Part shown: one piece after another, positions 35,843 to 47,858 of the stretch
Numbering within the stretch: position 1 is the stretch's first letter
How the letters are laid out: each line of letters opens with the position of its first letter
Assembly (NCBI GenBank): GCA_023078555.1
Contig: CM041196.1
Span: 12,418,985 to 12,482,984 of the forward strand
Reading direction: 5' to 3'
Source: Ulva prolifera
Lineage: Eukaryota; Chlorophyta; Ulvophyceae; Ulvales; Ulvaceae
Length of the DNA stretch: 64,000 bases
The notes under the pieces: model-generated
Told to the model about the DNA's origin: nothing
What the model saw: only the letters and a program-made list of their open reading frames with translations
Databases searched by the model: none
Made by a program: the position numbers and the translations under genes

Positions 35843-38800
35843 TTAGTTACAACGCTCCCGTGCGACCTCCAGTGCACGAATCACCGTTGCCAGGGAATGG
35901 TCCGATAGCCACGTCGACCGCACTGCGATGAACTTGAACCGTTCATCCACCGGCTCGCCGTCGACGAGGATCATGTCGTCGAGATCCAGCGCCCGCTCGG
36001 CCGAGGCAGCGTCGTCGGCCTCTGAGTCGCGCTCCCCATTCGAGGTGAGGCCAGGCACGGCCGGAATATCAGCCGGGTCTGGCGCCGCGGTCGCATTCCG
36101 CCGGCCCCCTGCCGACCGCGGCGGCCGACGCAAGTGCAGCAGCCGGCCCGGGGAGTACATATGCTCGGTTTCGGCAATCGCGTCAAGCTTAGACTGCTCC
36201 ACCTTGAGGCAGTTTGACAGGTCATCCTCCATGCATGTTCGCTCCGCGTGCGCATGGTCGCCCCCCCACTCTGAGTCGCCGCCGCGGCGTGCGCCGGAAG
36301 CCGCCGCGGCGGCGTGCTTTGCGGCGTGCTTTGCGGCGGACGCGGCGGACGCGGCGAGGTCGGTGAGGTGCTTCGGCCCAGTGCGGTATATCGCCCCAGC
36401 CACGCCACGGGCTCGTTCGCGCTTGGACTTTGGCCGGCCCTGTGGGGCGGCGTTTGCATGGCTGCTGGCCTCACTGTTTGAATCAGTCGAACCCTCCACC
36501 TGCACAGCGGTGTTGGGTCATTGGGCCGATCACATAGAACAATTCCGAATATTGAGATCTTATTTTGGGGTGGCAGTCCTGGAAATGATGCAAGGCGACC
36601 CAACACTGCTGCACACCGGGCAGTCTATCTGAGGCCATGACTTGTTTGGATGAATCCGTTCGTGGACGCGGGGTGTACCGTTCAAGTCGCCATCAACCCA
36701 AAATGCAGAAGGCACAGCACATTCCCGCAACTTGCCTATGCAGGGATACAGTCGCGGTGCAGAGGCGCGCAGCACAGGTGGCGCGCAGCACAGGTGGCCA
36801 CAGTCTGATACTGCAGCCTGCTGTTCTGAGAGGTGTGGCCAACCACAGCCGGCTATTCTGTGGCGCCCAGGTAGCCACAGTCTGCTGGTCTGAGGGCATG
36901 CCGCTGTCAGCTGGATCTGACGCTCAAGCACGCGTACACACACATCTCGCTGTGCCTCGTTGCGTGGTATGAGTTCCTCTGGCTGTTGCTTGCGGTGCTA
37001 CCTGCCTTGCTTGCTTTAAGGAATTTGTCCTTTCAAGGACAAAGGAAGAAATTTGTCCTTGTAACACACATCTCGCTGTCGCATGCCGACGGCACGCGCG
37101 CGCCGTGCGCCACACAGCAGCGCTCATCCACCGCCTGGGCAGGCAGGCCCGTCGTGCCGCCCACGCACAGCACACAGCACAGAGCATGCCAGACTCAGTA
37201 CCCCTCGCGTGGACCTGTCATCAGATCGGCACTTGCACAAGGCACGCGTGCAGGCGGCTGCGGCGGTACTGCTGGAGCAGCGCGCACTCCGGCTGACCGG
37301 TGCAAGGCGGATTGCAAAAGCACGGGGGTTGCAACAGCGCAGGGGCGAGGTGCGCAACAGACATCACGCAGCACACAGCATGCAGCACACAGCACACAGC
37401 ACGCCGCACCGTTGGCTGTGCACCACTGCCAGTACAAGCGGCACCCTCATTCAGGCGGTCTGCCGGCCCATTGGCCGTCATCTCGGGGGTGCCCGCATTC
37501 GGCTTCGGCCGTGGGCGGTCGGACCCGGCTACAGCATGCGCGGAATTTCGCGCCAGGTCGACCAGCGAGTGCGCCCCCAGGCGCTCGAGCACGGCCTTGA
37601 CATTCTGGACGATCTGCGACTTGCGGACCTGGTCCTCCATGTCCTCCCACCAGCGACTCCGGAGGATCTCCAGCCGCAGGCCCTCAAGGTTGGCGACGCT
37701 CGCGCGCGCCACGACGTCGTGGCCCAGAGTCAGGGTTGTGATGTAGTCCGCCGTCGCGCGAGCGAGGCTGTGTGTGAGGACAGGCGGCGCGCTCGCACAG
37801 AAGCAGTCGACCTGAGAGCGTGGGAACGCAGCGAGGAGCGTCGGGTAGCGGCCGGGCTGAGTGCGGAGGAGGAAGGTGGCCAAGGCGGCGGTGCCGGCTC
37901 CGAGGGAATGGCCGCTGAAGCGGAGGCTGTACCTGCATCGCAGGGGCCACAGGTGATGGACACAGCGGACGGCCTGGCGCTGGTAGCACAGCACAGCTCA
38001 GCAAGCCGGCTATTGGGCGGGAAGAGGCCTCCCTTAGGGGCCCTCCCGGTGGGCTGCTATTGTGGGCCGGCTATGCACGGTCAGGCCATATCCGCGGCTC
38101 TGGTTAAGCAAGGCCGGCCTTGGTTAACAGAGCGGCGGGAAGAAAGTGGCGACAGTGTGCCCCGCTCCGGATCACAGGCATGCATGCACATTTTTCTGCA
38201 GTAAAAACATGCTTCACAAGCCCATTCTAGAATGGAGATCTTGTTCCGCACACATGCATGCCAGCCTCCACGGACTTCAAATTCGCATGTGAACGTCCCC
38301 GATAATCATATGGAAACAATCACACGGAGACAGCTGTTTGGGTGCATACCGCGGCGGCTCGTCGTTGGGAATGCTCTGCAGCAGCGGCACCGTTTGCTCC
38401 AGTAGCCACTTCGCAGACTTGAGGAACCCGCAGTGCGCGTTCCCCCCTGGCACCGGCTCGCAGTTCCCCGCGATATCTGTGAACACGTCAGACAGACCCG
38501 CCGTGCCACGAACCACCACCCGGATCAGCCCTGCCTCTGCGTCCCTCAGAACGACAAACGCGGGCTCGAACCGCGATGCGGCCTTCTGCACATGCAGCAC
38601 GTCAGCCACGCTCGCGAGCTGCGCTTTTGCGGCGATGGCATTGGCGTCCGGGATGGCGTAGGCGGCGCTGGCGACGGCGCACTCCCGGCGGAGGTACTGG
38701 TAGAGGTCAGGGTTTGAGGCCAGGGAGATGGTGTTTCCGGGGATGGCGTCGGCGATGTCCTGGGAGTCGTGGCGGCCCTGGACGTGGCGGAGGCCCAGCG

Positions 38801-38883
38801 AGATGTCTCCGAGGGACCAGGGGCCCATGTGCGACATGCACGCTTGCAGCCCGGCAGCCACGTCTGCGTACTTCTTGAGCATC
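35843..38883 (-). CDS. Class 3 lipase, diacylglycerol-lipase type (5' end unresolved)
   Basis: Exons: 38883-38350, 37926-about 37410, 36499-35843 (stop TAA). The catalytic serine lies in FSGHSLGAGTAAL just after the second exon's acceptor, the aspartate in TLGHDVVARASVANLEGL, and the histidine in WLSDHSLATVI near the C-terminus, so a full Ser-Asp-His triad is present. The first exon has VVRGTAGLSDVFTD and NAHCGFLKSA, as in this family before the nucleophile. SPGRLLHL before the histidine is also typical. The family cleaves acyl chains from diacylglycerol at membranes; the exact substrate here is inferred. The donor of the second exon is a best guess by phase. The first exon starts in mid-codon, so at least one upstream exon exists, perhaps in 39.2-39.5 kb. 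A MITE abuts the last acceptor. Confidence 0.8.
36508..36608. mobile_element. hAT-like MITE copy 1, at a splice acceptor
   Basis: A 101-bp element with terminal inverted repeats CGGTGTTGGGTC/GACCCAACACTG and an 8-base target duplication CTGCACAG (36500-36507) / CTGCACAC (36609-36616). It lies in the last intron of the lipase gene, and the inner duplication is itself the 3' splice site (ctgtgcag on the - strand). Confidence 0.8.
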
Positions 38884-40838
38884 CTGCAGGGCAGCCCTAG
38901 GGTATTTAGCTTGTTACACGTCCGTGTCTGAATATATAGAGCAAGAAGGGGGAGAACGATTGTGCAGGATTCAAAGCGCAGGCATGCGTGTACATGTGCT
39001 GACAATCGGCATTGGGGGCGTAGTGCATGGAAGTGCATGGATCAGCTTTGACTGCAGGACACAGCGCAGTGCAGGGCGCTGTTACAGAAGTGCGGATTGG
39101 CTGGCTCATAGCTATGGCACTGCCGCAAACGCCATTGCCGCGAATTCAAGAATGTCTCACGTATCCATACTCGAAGCCCACTAGGAGAATTTTCACACTA
39201 GTACTCCGAGGTGGGACTCGCGGGCTCCGCACACCCACAACCCACCCACAACAGCCGAGTCCGGAGGTGTAGATGGCCCCTGGCAGCGTCTGCTCTTCTG
39301 TTTCAACGCAGCCGAACAATTGCATGCGCTGTACTGTGGAACGACCCTACCGGACGCAGGCAGTGCTGAGGATGGCAGTTCGAGTACGCTGGCAGGCGGT
39401 GCACCACGCGAACGTTTGAGCAGCCACTGAAGATCATTGGCAGTACATGGCTGTGCATCGTCAGAGAGGCTATTCTCGTGGCTCTTTCTGAGGTGGTGCA
39501 TGCTTGTGAAACGCTGGAACGTCATCGCGATCGCTGGCAAATGGCCACGAACTTACAGAACAGTACATGGGGGCAGACGCATACAGCACAACCACCCTTT
39601 CCGAATGGTTGGCTACCGTTCGTGGACAGCTTTGTAGATGCGGCTACCTGTAGCCTGCGCTGTGCGCGGTGAAGTTCAAAGGTCTGGCGGAGAGCACCTC
39701 GAGACGGTCAGAGATGGTACAGCCCTACTGTCGGTGGACATGTTCGCGGTCTTCGATGTGCCAAATTTGATATGCGGATGGATATCTCTGCGGAGGCAGC
39801 GCGTGCGGTATGGCTGCCGATGATACGCTGAAGGAGGTCAGGGATACTGGTCAAGAATGCGGGCTGCCAGGCCGTCGCCGCACGGATTTTTCGTCCATCA
39901 TATGATGCCTGAATGCTTTATCTCCAGATACCATTCTCCTGTCACGCCACCCGGAAGTATTCAGTTGCAGCTCAAGGATTCTGCAGCTGCAGCCATCACA
40001 TAGCAACAATTGTATTACAAAACATACATACACATACATACACTTCTCCCGTTCACTCTTTTGTAACAGACATCAACATACACTCACACGCAAGCACGAA
40101 CACTACCGCACTCACACCTCAGTCCGGCAGGATCCTCTGAATCGATATCGATATCTTGCATGCATTTCCACCGAGCGTCAAGCTGCAGCCATCACATAGC
40201 TTGTGAGTGTGTGTTGAAGTTGATTCGGATGAGATTCGGTTTCAGTGTTTGTTTTCTCCCGTTCACTCTTTTGTAATTTACTTGTATACGTTCAGCCACC
40301 GCTGTGACGCCGTGTCTGTCTTGGCCGCGGGGCTGTCTGCTACCTGCCGAGGAAGGCATCCTTCCAGAGGTTCCTTGATCACGCCGCGGCAGTGCCGCTC
40401 ACAAAACTCCGGCAATTTGCGCTTTACCATCGACGCCCGAGTTGCACAGCTTCGCCATGGCCTGCCCCAGCGCGCCATGCCGCAGAAATGCACCGTGAGC
40501 TCAACACTGACTGACGTACCAGAGTATCCTGAGCTTAAGATATCCTGTGAGCTCACAGTGAAGAGGGGCCCAGGAGGTTATACACGGCGTCACACGCTGC
40601 CAAATCCACACCTCGCACTGAGAGGCATCCTCCCTCGAGAGATCGCAGCTGCCTAGTGCATTGATCGCACCGTTCTTGCCTCACTCAGTCGGAGTCACTC
40701 GCTGTGCTGACCTCCGCGCGGTGATGCCAATTTATAAGCGCGACCTCGGCCACTCTCCGAGGCGGTGTCCTAACTAACGGGGGCCGCATACAAGATATCT
40801 TCTGCATACAATACCCGCCCTGTGCCAGTCGGGCACAT

Positions 40839-40911
40839 GTAAAAGTAAAGTAAATCTAAATCGAGTCGTATCCTATTGGACATTGACAACTCCGAATTAA
40901 CGGGACCACAT
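40839..40911 (-). repeat. SINE copy 2 (3' end only)
   Basis: It matches the last 70 bp of copy 1: gtcccgttaattcggagttg ... tttactttacttttac on the - strand. It is 5'-truncated and has the shared short-repeat tail. Confidence 0.75.
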
Positions 40912-41110
40912 ATGTATCTCGACATATGCATCGACATCGATCGATCGTCGCGACGTCCGCCATTCCGTGACAGAATGTTGCTGTCCGCGATCAGAACGGC
41001 GTGAGCGTTGATGCCGACGCCAAGCATCATCGCTTTTGCGCATTTATGTGTGGAGCTAGCGCACGCTATGTACTAAACCGATTTGATGCATGAAAATGCC
41101 GCAGCTAGTA

Positions 41111-41312
41111 CAGTCCAGTGAATCTAAAGTTACTGAGCCGTATCCTATTTGACATTGACAACACCGAGTTAGCGGGACCACATATGCCGAAGGAGTAAAC
41201 CACCTGGAAACCCCCCTCAGACGACCGGACGCAACTCACAGGGCCTCCTCCTGTGCTAAGCGAGGTGTTCACGTACGGCCGTTTCGATTATCCAAAGCGC
41301 TTGCAGAATCGA
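41111..41312 (-). repeat. SINE copy 3
   Basis: About 190 bp aligned with copy 1, including accacctggaaacccccctc and gtgctaagcgaggtg on the + strand. The tRNA-like head is missing or diverged. Confidence 0.72.
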
Positions 41313-41552
41313 ATATGTCATGGTGCATGCGTGTGCACCGGCGGGCGCATTCGCGGCGGCCGCCGCGTGGGCAGCGGGTGCGAAGGTTGAGCGTTTGTTC
41401 AACTTGAACCCGAAGCGGGCCCGCTTCGAATGGCCGTGCCTGATGATGAATCATGCACGGAGCACCCCAACGCGTTCTGTTTGCGGTGGAGCCATGTGGC
41501 CGAATGGGCTCGGCCGTTGTGCGCGCATGCGGTACCGTCACTATAGCTGCGC

Positions 41553-41612
41553 ACGCCTGCATGCCCCGGCTGGCCGATGAACGTTCATCGGCCAGCCCGG
41601 GCATGCAGGCGT
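41553..41612. repeat. 60-bp near-perfect palindrome
   Basis: Bases 41553-41612 are their own reverse complement except for one mismatched pair; the centre is GATGAACGTTCATC and the ends are ACGCCTGCATGCCC/GGGCATGCAGGCGT. There is no loop. Confidence 0.9.
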
Positions 41613-41830
41613 CGCCGACGTGATCGAGGGGATCTCGAAGGATGTGTGTTGGCAGTCTTGGCTGCGCTTGCTGTCGGTGCACCGCATGCGGTTGCAGCAG
41701 GACACCGGCCAGATGCAGACACGTACTGCCGCGAACTCTTGGAAGTTCGGGCGTAGCATTGCATGTGGCCAGGGGTGCAGGTCACAGCCCTGTCGGAGTG
41801 ACAGCGGCGTGTGTGCAGCGTCGCGGCAAG

Positions 41831-41927
41831 CAGAGTGGCTACTCGTGCGATTGAGGTAGAGTGGCTACTCGTGCGATTGCAGCAGAGTGGCTACTTGTGC
41901 GATTGCTGCAGAGTGGCTACTCGTGCA
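41831..41927 (+). repeat. Four copies of a 26-bp unit
   Basis: The unit begins cagagtggctactcgtgcga; copies start at 41831, 41857, 41883 and 41909, with a degenerate continuation to about 42000. Confidence 0.85.
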
Positions 41928-43013
41928 CTAGTAACATGCGATTGCTGCTGCAGGCTGGCCACCAATCAGCCCCACCGCCTCATTCGATTGCTGCTGCTGG
42001 TGCAGAAATGGCTACAAAATAGTGAACGGGAGAAGGCAATTGCAAATACTGCAAAAGAGTCTCATCCGAATCAACAAACACATGCTCGAACTACGACCAC
42101 GCCTACGCCTCAGTCCGGCAGGACCGCGTCCTCGTGCAGAAATAAGTTCTTTTCGAATAAAGTCTGAGACAGGCTCCTGTGCTGTGTTCAACCATGCCCC
42201 GTCACTCTGCTGTGCCACCTCCTCACATGCCAGAATAAATTTACTTTACACACTGTGCAAAATCTGCGCCCTGGTGTGTAACACATGCATCGGATGTTGG
42301 ATCGTGGTGCGCTGCCAGTCCATTTCTGCGCAGTTCTGCAGCGGCACAACAGCGGGCTGGCTTGATTCTGGCCCAGGTATGAGGAGCCTGTATCTGGCTC
42401 CATGCAGCATCCGTGTCTCACGAGTGTTATGAGTCAAAGTGTGCGTTGGAAAATAGTTGGATCAGTGCTTATGGATGCAACGCATGGTAAATATCCTATT
42501 CTATGGTTGCTCAGCCATGTCATGCCCGAGTTCTCGAAGTCTGCTCCACCTGTGTCTTGATCGCTGCCGTGTTGGTGTGCAATGTAGCAGCGACCAGGCT
42601 GTCTGTCGTGAGGGTGTGGCGAATACAGATACAGCGACCGAGTCAGCAAGCTGGCGCACCCGCAAGAGCTCTCAGTTGCTCGTCCGTTAATACTGCTGCA
42701 TTGACATGCTCACACTGCGAGTGGCAGTACCTTACATGCAGAGGCATAGTCACGTCGCCCCGCTTGAAAAAATCCAGGAGCACGACACCGCAGTGCACAA
42801 CAAATCACGACCCCGCCGCACACACTGAGGCACGTACACAAACGAAAGACGAGCACTGGCGGGATCTGCACAAGGGAAAGGATCTTTTATTTAGAATTCA
42901 GGGCTGGAGCATCTCGCTGGCGACCGCTGCCGGCTTCACAGGGCATGTCTGCTCCATGTTCGAACTGCACCAACATTGACAGCATATGTACACAAGAAAA
43001 CAAATCACCGACT

Positions 43014-46000
43014 TCATGGCGGTGCCACCACCTCGATCCCCATGACAGCCTCCGGCCGCCGCACGTAGCATGCATCAGTGCTCCCGCGCTCATACCGCCA
43101 CCCCCGCACCGGGCCGGCACCCCCGTCTGCAGGGCCGGCACCCCTGCCTGAAGGGCGCGCTACCGGCGCGCTCTCAGCCGTGCAGTTCCGAAACTGGTTC
43201 CTCTCAATCAGCGACTCAACCACGACGCTCGTTCGGCAGCGCTGCATGTGGACATCGCTGGCGTCCACGAGCCCCAGCGGCCCCACCTGGAGCCCCTCAG
43301 CCCGGCAGGCGACGACCTTCACTGCGTCCAACACCAGCCGCGCCGGCGCGCCCTCATGCGCGCAGCGCGCCCGCGGCTTTTCGCCTCCCTCCGCAGCACG
43401 CAGCGCGCGGTGCGCAGCCTCCAGCGACGCGTCCCCAGCCCTCCCGCAGACGCCGCAGACGGCAGACACCGGCGCGGCGGCGACCAGGAACCCACTGCCG
43501 CAGTCGGACAGCGCCGACTTGCGGACCCGGGCAGAGGCGGCGTCCTCCAGCTGCACCCCGACCTCGCACCTCTTCAAATCACACTTCAGCAGCACCCCGG
43601 TGGCGCTTCCCAGGTGCACCCCGGCCGCCTCGCAGTCCGCAATGCTGCACTCGACGAGCTTCACGTCGGGCTTGGTGGCGCTGGAGCTCTCGGCGTGCAC
43701 AAAGTAGGCCCCCCCGCGCATCTCCACGCGCTTCGCGGCTGCCGAGCAGCCCCCGCCCTCCAGCACACACCCGCGCTCCACCCGGGTGAACACGCAGTCC
43801 TGCGCGTGCACCGACGCCTGGTCGCGCACGCGCAGCGCGCGCCTGCCGTCCGTGACGGTACACCCCGCCACCGTCGCGCGGCCGCTTTTCTCCGCGCTGA
43901 CGGAAGACTCGCGCACGCCCGGCCCGAACTCGCAGTCCTGCACCGCGCAGCTCCCACCCTCGCAGCTGACCCCGCACTCCACGCCGTTGAAGCGGCACGC
44001 GTCAATCACTGTCTCAGACTCCGCCCGGATGCATGCGCCCCCCGGCGCCGCGGCCTTGTGCGCGCAATCACGGATGAGTGTCGGCTCGCACGTCCTCACC
44101 GCCACGTCGCACCAGTTCCCCTCGAACCTGCACCCCTCGACCCTGCTGCTGACGGAATCACGTAGAATCACAGCGGTCTCGTTCCCCAGCCCCGGCCCGA
44201 CGTCCTCCACCCGCACCAGGTCACGGCTGCCACACTCGCCTGCAGTGAAGCCGCAGTCCACCAGCCGCACCGCGGCCCTCCCGTACCCGCGAACACCAAC
44301 GACATAGCTCTTCAGCTCGACGCGCTGCAGGTGCACGGTGCCAGCGATGCCACCGCGTCCCTCACACACCATCACGCCCACGACGCAGTTCTCCACCGTC
44401 CCCCGGAACACCGCAAGGTCCCCGCCCACGCACGCGTACGCCGCCCCCCGGCACACCGGCACCCCGTCGACACGTGCCCGCCCCAGAACACTGCTGACGG
44501 CGTCCGACACGCAGGTGTCGACCGCCCGCACTGTGCTGTGCATGACGCGCACACAGAGGCTCGACCCCGACACGTTGCAGCGCAGCAGCACCACCTTTGA
44601 GGCGTACACCGCCGCGACGACCCCGTGCACCACGTCGCCGGACCCCTGTATCTGCGAATCGACGATGGAGAGCGAGCCCCCGGACGCGAAGCACGCGCCG
44701 CCCGGGCCCTGCATCTGGCAGCGCACGACCCGCATCGAGCACCCCGCCGACGCCACCTTGCAGCACTCTTCCGAGCCGTGGATGTGGGAGTACGTGACGG
44801 TCACGCGGCTGCGCTCGGACTCGACCGACGCGCCCCCCGTGGTACACTCCATGTGGCACAGGTGCATCGCGACTTTCGCGCCGTAGCTGGCATGCATGCC
44901 GTGCGCGACGCGGCCGTACACCCTGCACCGCTCGACCTGCGCGAGCGCGCCCTCCGGCGCGTGCCGCTTCCCGATGGCCATCGCAACCGGGTAGACCCCG
45001 TTTTCATCGGCCCAGTTCATGAGGTTGATTTCCACGTCACGCACGAGCGCATGGCCGTCACCGGCGACGCAGACCCCCCAGCCACAGTCCTCGATGAACC
45101 CGCCCCGCATCTCGACCACGGAGTCCGCGAGCGCGTACACGGCCATGCGGATGCATGCGAGGCCGCAGCGGTGGAGACTGAGGTGGCCGCCATGCATGAA
45201 GGCGCCAAACGCACGGCTGCTGATGCGGCTGCGGCCTGAAGGGCCGCGGAGCACGCTGTCGTGGAATACCGCGCGGCTGCCGGGGTCGTTGATGAACATG
45301 TACATGCCTTGCGCGATGCCGCGGAGGCTCAGCGAGGCCGCGCGGAGCGTTGCGCCGGCCTCGACGGTGATGCCGCTGCCGCTGGTGAAGATGTAGCAAC
45401 GGCGGAGGGCGACGGAGGTGCCGGGGCCGCTCGCGACGAGGGCCGGCACGCCGCCGGTGAGGGAGCAGTTGGAGAGCGTGACGGCCGCGCCGTGCACGGC
45501 GTACAGCGGGCATGAGTCGAAGGTGCAGTTGCGGAAGGTTCCAGAATAGTCCGCGCCGGCACATACGACGGAGCCGCCTGCATGGGGTGTCGCAGTGGAC
45601 AGATGGCTGTGTGGTGCGAGCGCGTGTGGGTGACGAGGACAAAGCCAGACAGGCAGGTTGCACCACAGGGCAGAAACACACCGACGCAACCACCAGCACG
45701 CGTGTGTGGGTACCACGTATCATGTGATGCATGCTGCGCAGGCGGCGATGCAGGCGGCGATGTGCACGCAGGGGCTGTCACAACGTGTAGAGGCAGGAAG
45801 GGGAGATGTGGGCGCTGCAAAGGCCACATGGGGATGATGCAGAGGCAGGAGGTGCTGCAACGCATGGGGCACAGGTATGTATGTACATGTACTGTGCATT
45901 GCTGTGTGTGACCACCCATCAGGGGCACAGGACATGATACGCATGGGCGTGACGCAGGCCTAGACGACTGGAATGTCCGGGCTATTTGTGCGACCTTGTT

Positions 46001-46416
46001 CGAATCTTGAACAAGCCTAGATTTCCTGCAACGCGGATCTGGCAAAAAATGATGATGAAGCAGGTCTTGCAGAGGCTGCATGCACTTCTTACAGCAACCT
46101 TGTTCGCCCAATGTTTGGTCTGATAAGAAACGCGAGTCGCGTTGCTATTACGACGAAGGGATTGCATACCCGAAAACCTGACTTTGCTGAAATGGGCACC
46201 GTAGCCATCGAGGAGAAGTGTGCTGCCTTTGGGAATATGAATTGTGCCAGAGTGCACGGCGCAGCCGGTGGGAGATGCCCGCCACACCATGAACTTGGTG
46301 GTCACATAGGTTGAGATACTGTTTTCTAGCTTCAGATCTCGTGAGTGCAAGTCGATGCTGGACACGTTGTTGAAAGTGATGTGGGCACATAGTTTTTCCA
46401 GACTTGTGACCTTGTC
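43014..46416 (-). CDS. Gene C: long right-handed beta-helix protein related to A and B
   Basis: Exons 46416-46170 and 45577-43014 join in the same phase-1 position as in genes A and B, and the first exon aligns with the first beta-helix exon of both (FMQDKVTSLEKL ... FSKVRFSG). The second exon alone encodes about 853 residues of short beta-strand coils with regularly spaced Gly, Asn, Cys and aliphatic positions (for example NCSLTGGVPALVASGPG and VERCRVYGRVAHG), roughly four times longer than the matching exon in A or B. It ends ...GIEVVAPP. Such folds serve as polysaccharide-binding enzymes, adhesins or passive scaffolds; nothing here identifies an enzyme active site. Upstream exons are expected because the first exon begins in mid-protein; a kinase-like piece at 47.4-47.6 kb may belong to it. 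Confidence 0.7.
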
Positions 46417-47009
46417 CTGCATGAACGCGACTGCTGTAGACGGAGCATTGCACAACAGTGCCTGAAATATTTTGTAGTCTCTCTTCAGTCGTTACGCCTT
46501 GTCTGCGCGGTTCACTCGTCCACGGACTTGCGTTGTTATCCGCTCCGCCTTGTGCATTGTCACGGACAGGACGGAAGATAGAAGACGCACCGACTGTCGC
46601 TTGTCTGCAGATAAGATTCGTGTCTTCGTTTTCTCCACTCCAATCCATCCGAGACTTGGCGTTGGGACGCAATCTCGAGGCACGTTGTCGTGCACGGACT
46701 GCTCCCTACCACAAGCCAGGCACGGAATTTCAGTGTCTGCATTATACAGAGATAATCGGACTCGAATGGGGTGGCCGCAAACGACAGAGCGTGTACGTTG
46801 CTCTGCAGTTGCCAATTGCTTGTACCACTGGACGGACATTGATCGGCCAAATGTAGTGCTCAGGTCACTGTCAACACGAACGGAACTACATGACACGGAC
46901 TACATCTATGTCGAGCAATACACGCGTGTAGTCTGCACTTTTGTCATTCGACTCCAGTAACAATATCGTGAAAGGCAGGTTAGCGTTGACATGCTGAAAC
47001 TCTGCATTG

Positions 47010-47585
47010 TTTATGCCGAAATGTCAATTGGCGAGTCAGGAGCATTGAAGATCCCAGAGAGCTCAAGATGCCTTTGTGAAGGAGGTATCTCGGAGATACG
47101 TTGAGTTGCTGCCCCTACCAGTTGCAACGCGCAGGCATACCCACGCGGGTCGCAGCGACATGCATCCAGCAGCTGCACGGAACTGTGCACAGGGCTCGCT
47201 CTGGAGGACGGAATATTAAGGAAGTTGTGACCTGTTTCGGTGTTGACTGCTTTTGTCGCGCAGACGTCTGATGAGGCCATTTGGCAAGGCCAAAACAGGT
47301 CACGTCGATCCATGATCGTCACGTAACTAGCTTCATCCAGTGAAGATTCTGCATCAGGTGGTACGTAGGGCAGCATGTGTCGTCTTTCGGACACACTGTG
47401 TATTGCAGAAACGTCGCGACTCACTGCAATTTAGCGTGTAGCCAGTGCAGACTCAAACCCGCACCACAGTTGCAGCACCGCGCTGCAGCTGCTCGCCATC
47501 CGCAACGAGCAGACCTTCGAGCAGGCATCCCAAAGACCACATGTTGTAGGCATGTGTCGAACGAGGTCCAGTCAACAAGCCTTTA
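47010..47585 (-). pseudogene. Kinase C-lobe-like fragment, possibly the kinase of gene C
   Basis: On the - strand, about 47585-47450 reads LLTGPRSTHAYNMWSLGCLL, resembling kinase subdomains VIII-IX (the DxWSLGC pattern, with Asp replaced by Asn). Further down, LLDACRCDPRGYACALQLV near 47.2 kb resembles the last helix. The N-lobe, catalytic loop and DFG are not found. It may be a decayed kinase, or exons that I cannot join. Confidence 0.3.
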
Positions 47586-47858
47586 CACGTGACAAAATGC
47601 TTTCAGGTCTCCAGTGGAGGTTGCGTGGTTGGACGTTTAGTGTATCAGATCGGAACCACAGTAAACGATCAAAGTGTGTGTAACATGCCTGACACCGGCC
47701 AAGCTGCGTCAATGCAACAGACTCCTTACCGCTGGACGTCTGCCAGCTAGCTTCGCTTGCCACTAAACCTTCCAGCACAGAGACCACCCATACATTCTCC
47801 CAAGCGCATATTCCCTCAGAACAACACACTACCGCACGGCCCGCCAGACACGCCCGCA

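Larger units (their letters stand above)
38884..43013. other. Largely gene-free stretch
   Basis: The - strand frame at 39193-39540 could contain an upstream lipase exon but lacks a recognisable motif. The rest holds SINE copies 2 and 3, a near-perfect 60-bp palindrome, a 26-bp minisatellite, and short phrases repeated locally (ctgcagccatcacatag at 39987 and 40184; tctcccgttcactcttttgtaa at 40045 and 40255). Confidence 0.45.

Noticed and set aside
40207-40656. 149-residue + strand frame
   Set aside because: It overlaps locally duplicated DNA (tctcccgttcactcttttgtaa) and shows no domain.
42503-42979. 158-residue + strand frame
   Set aside because: No motif, no splice partner and no homologue in the window; its composition fits random open sequence.
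43070-44307. Long + strand open frames of 170-305 residues
   Set aside because: They are shadows of the gene C beta-helix exon; their composition is Pro/Arg/Ala-rich, as expected from reading a GC-rich gene backwards.
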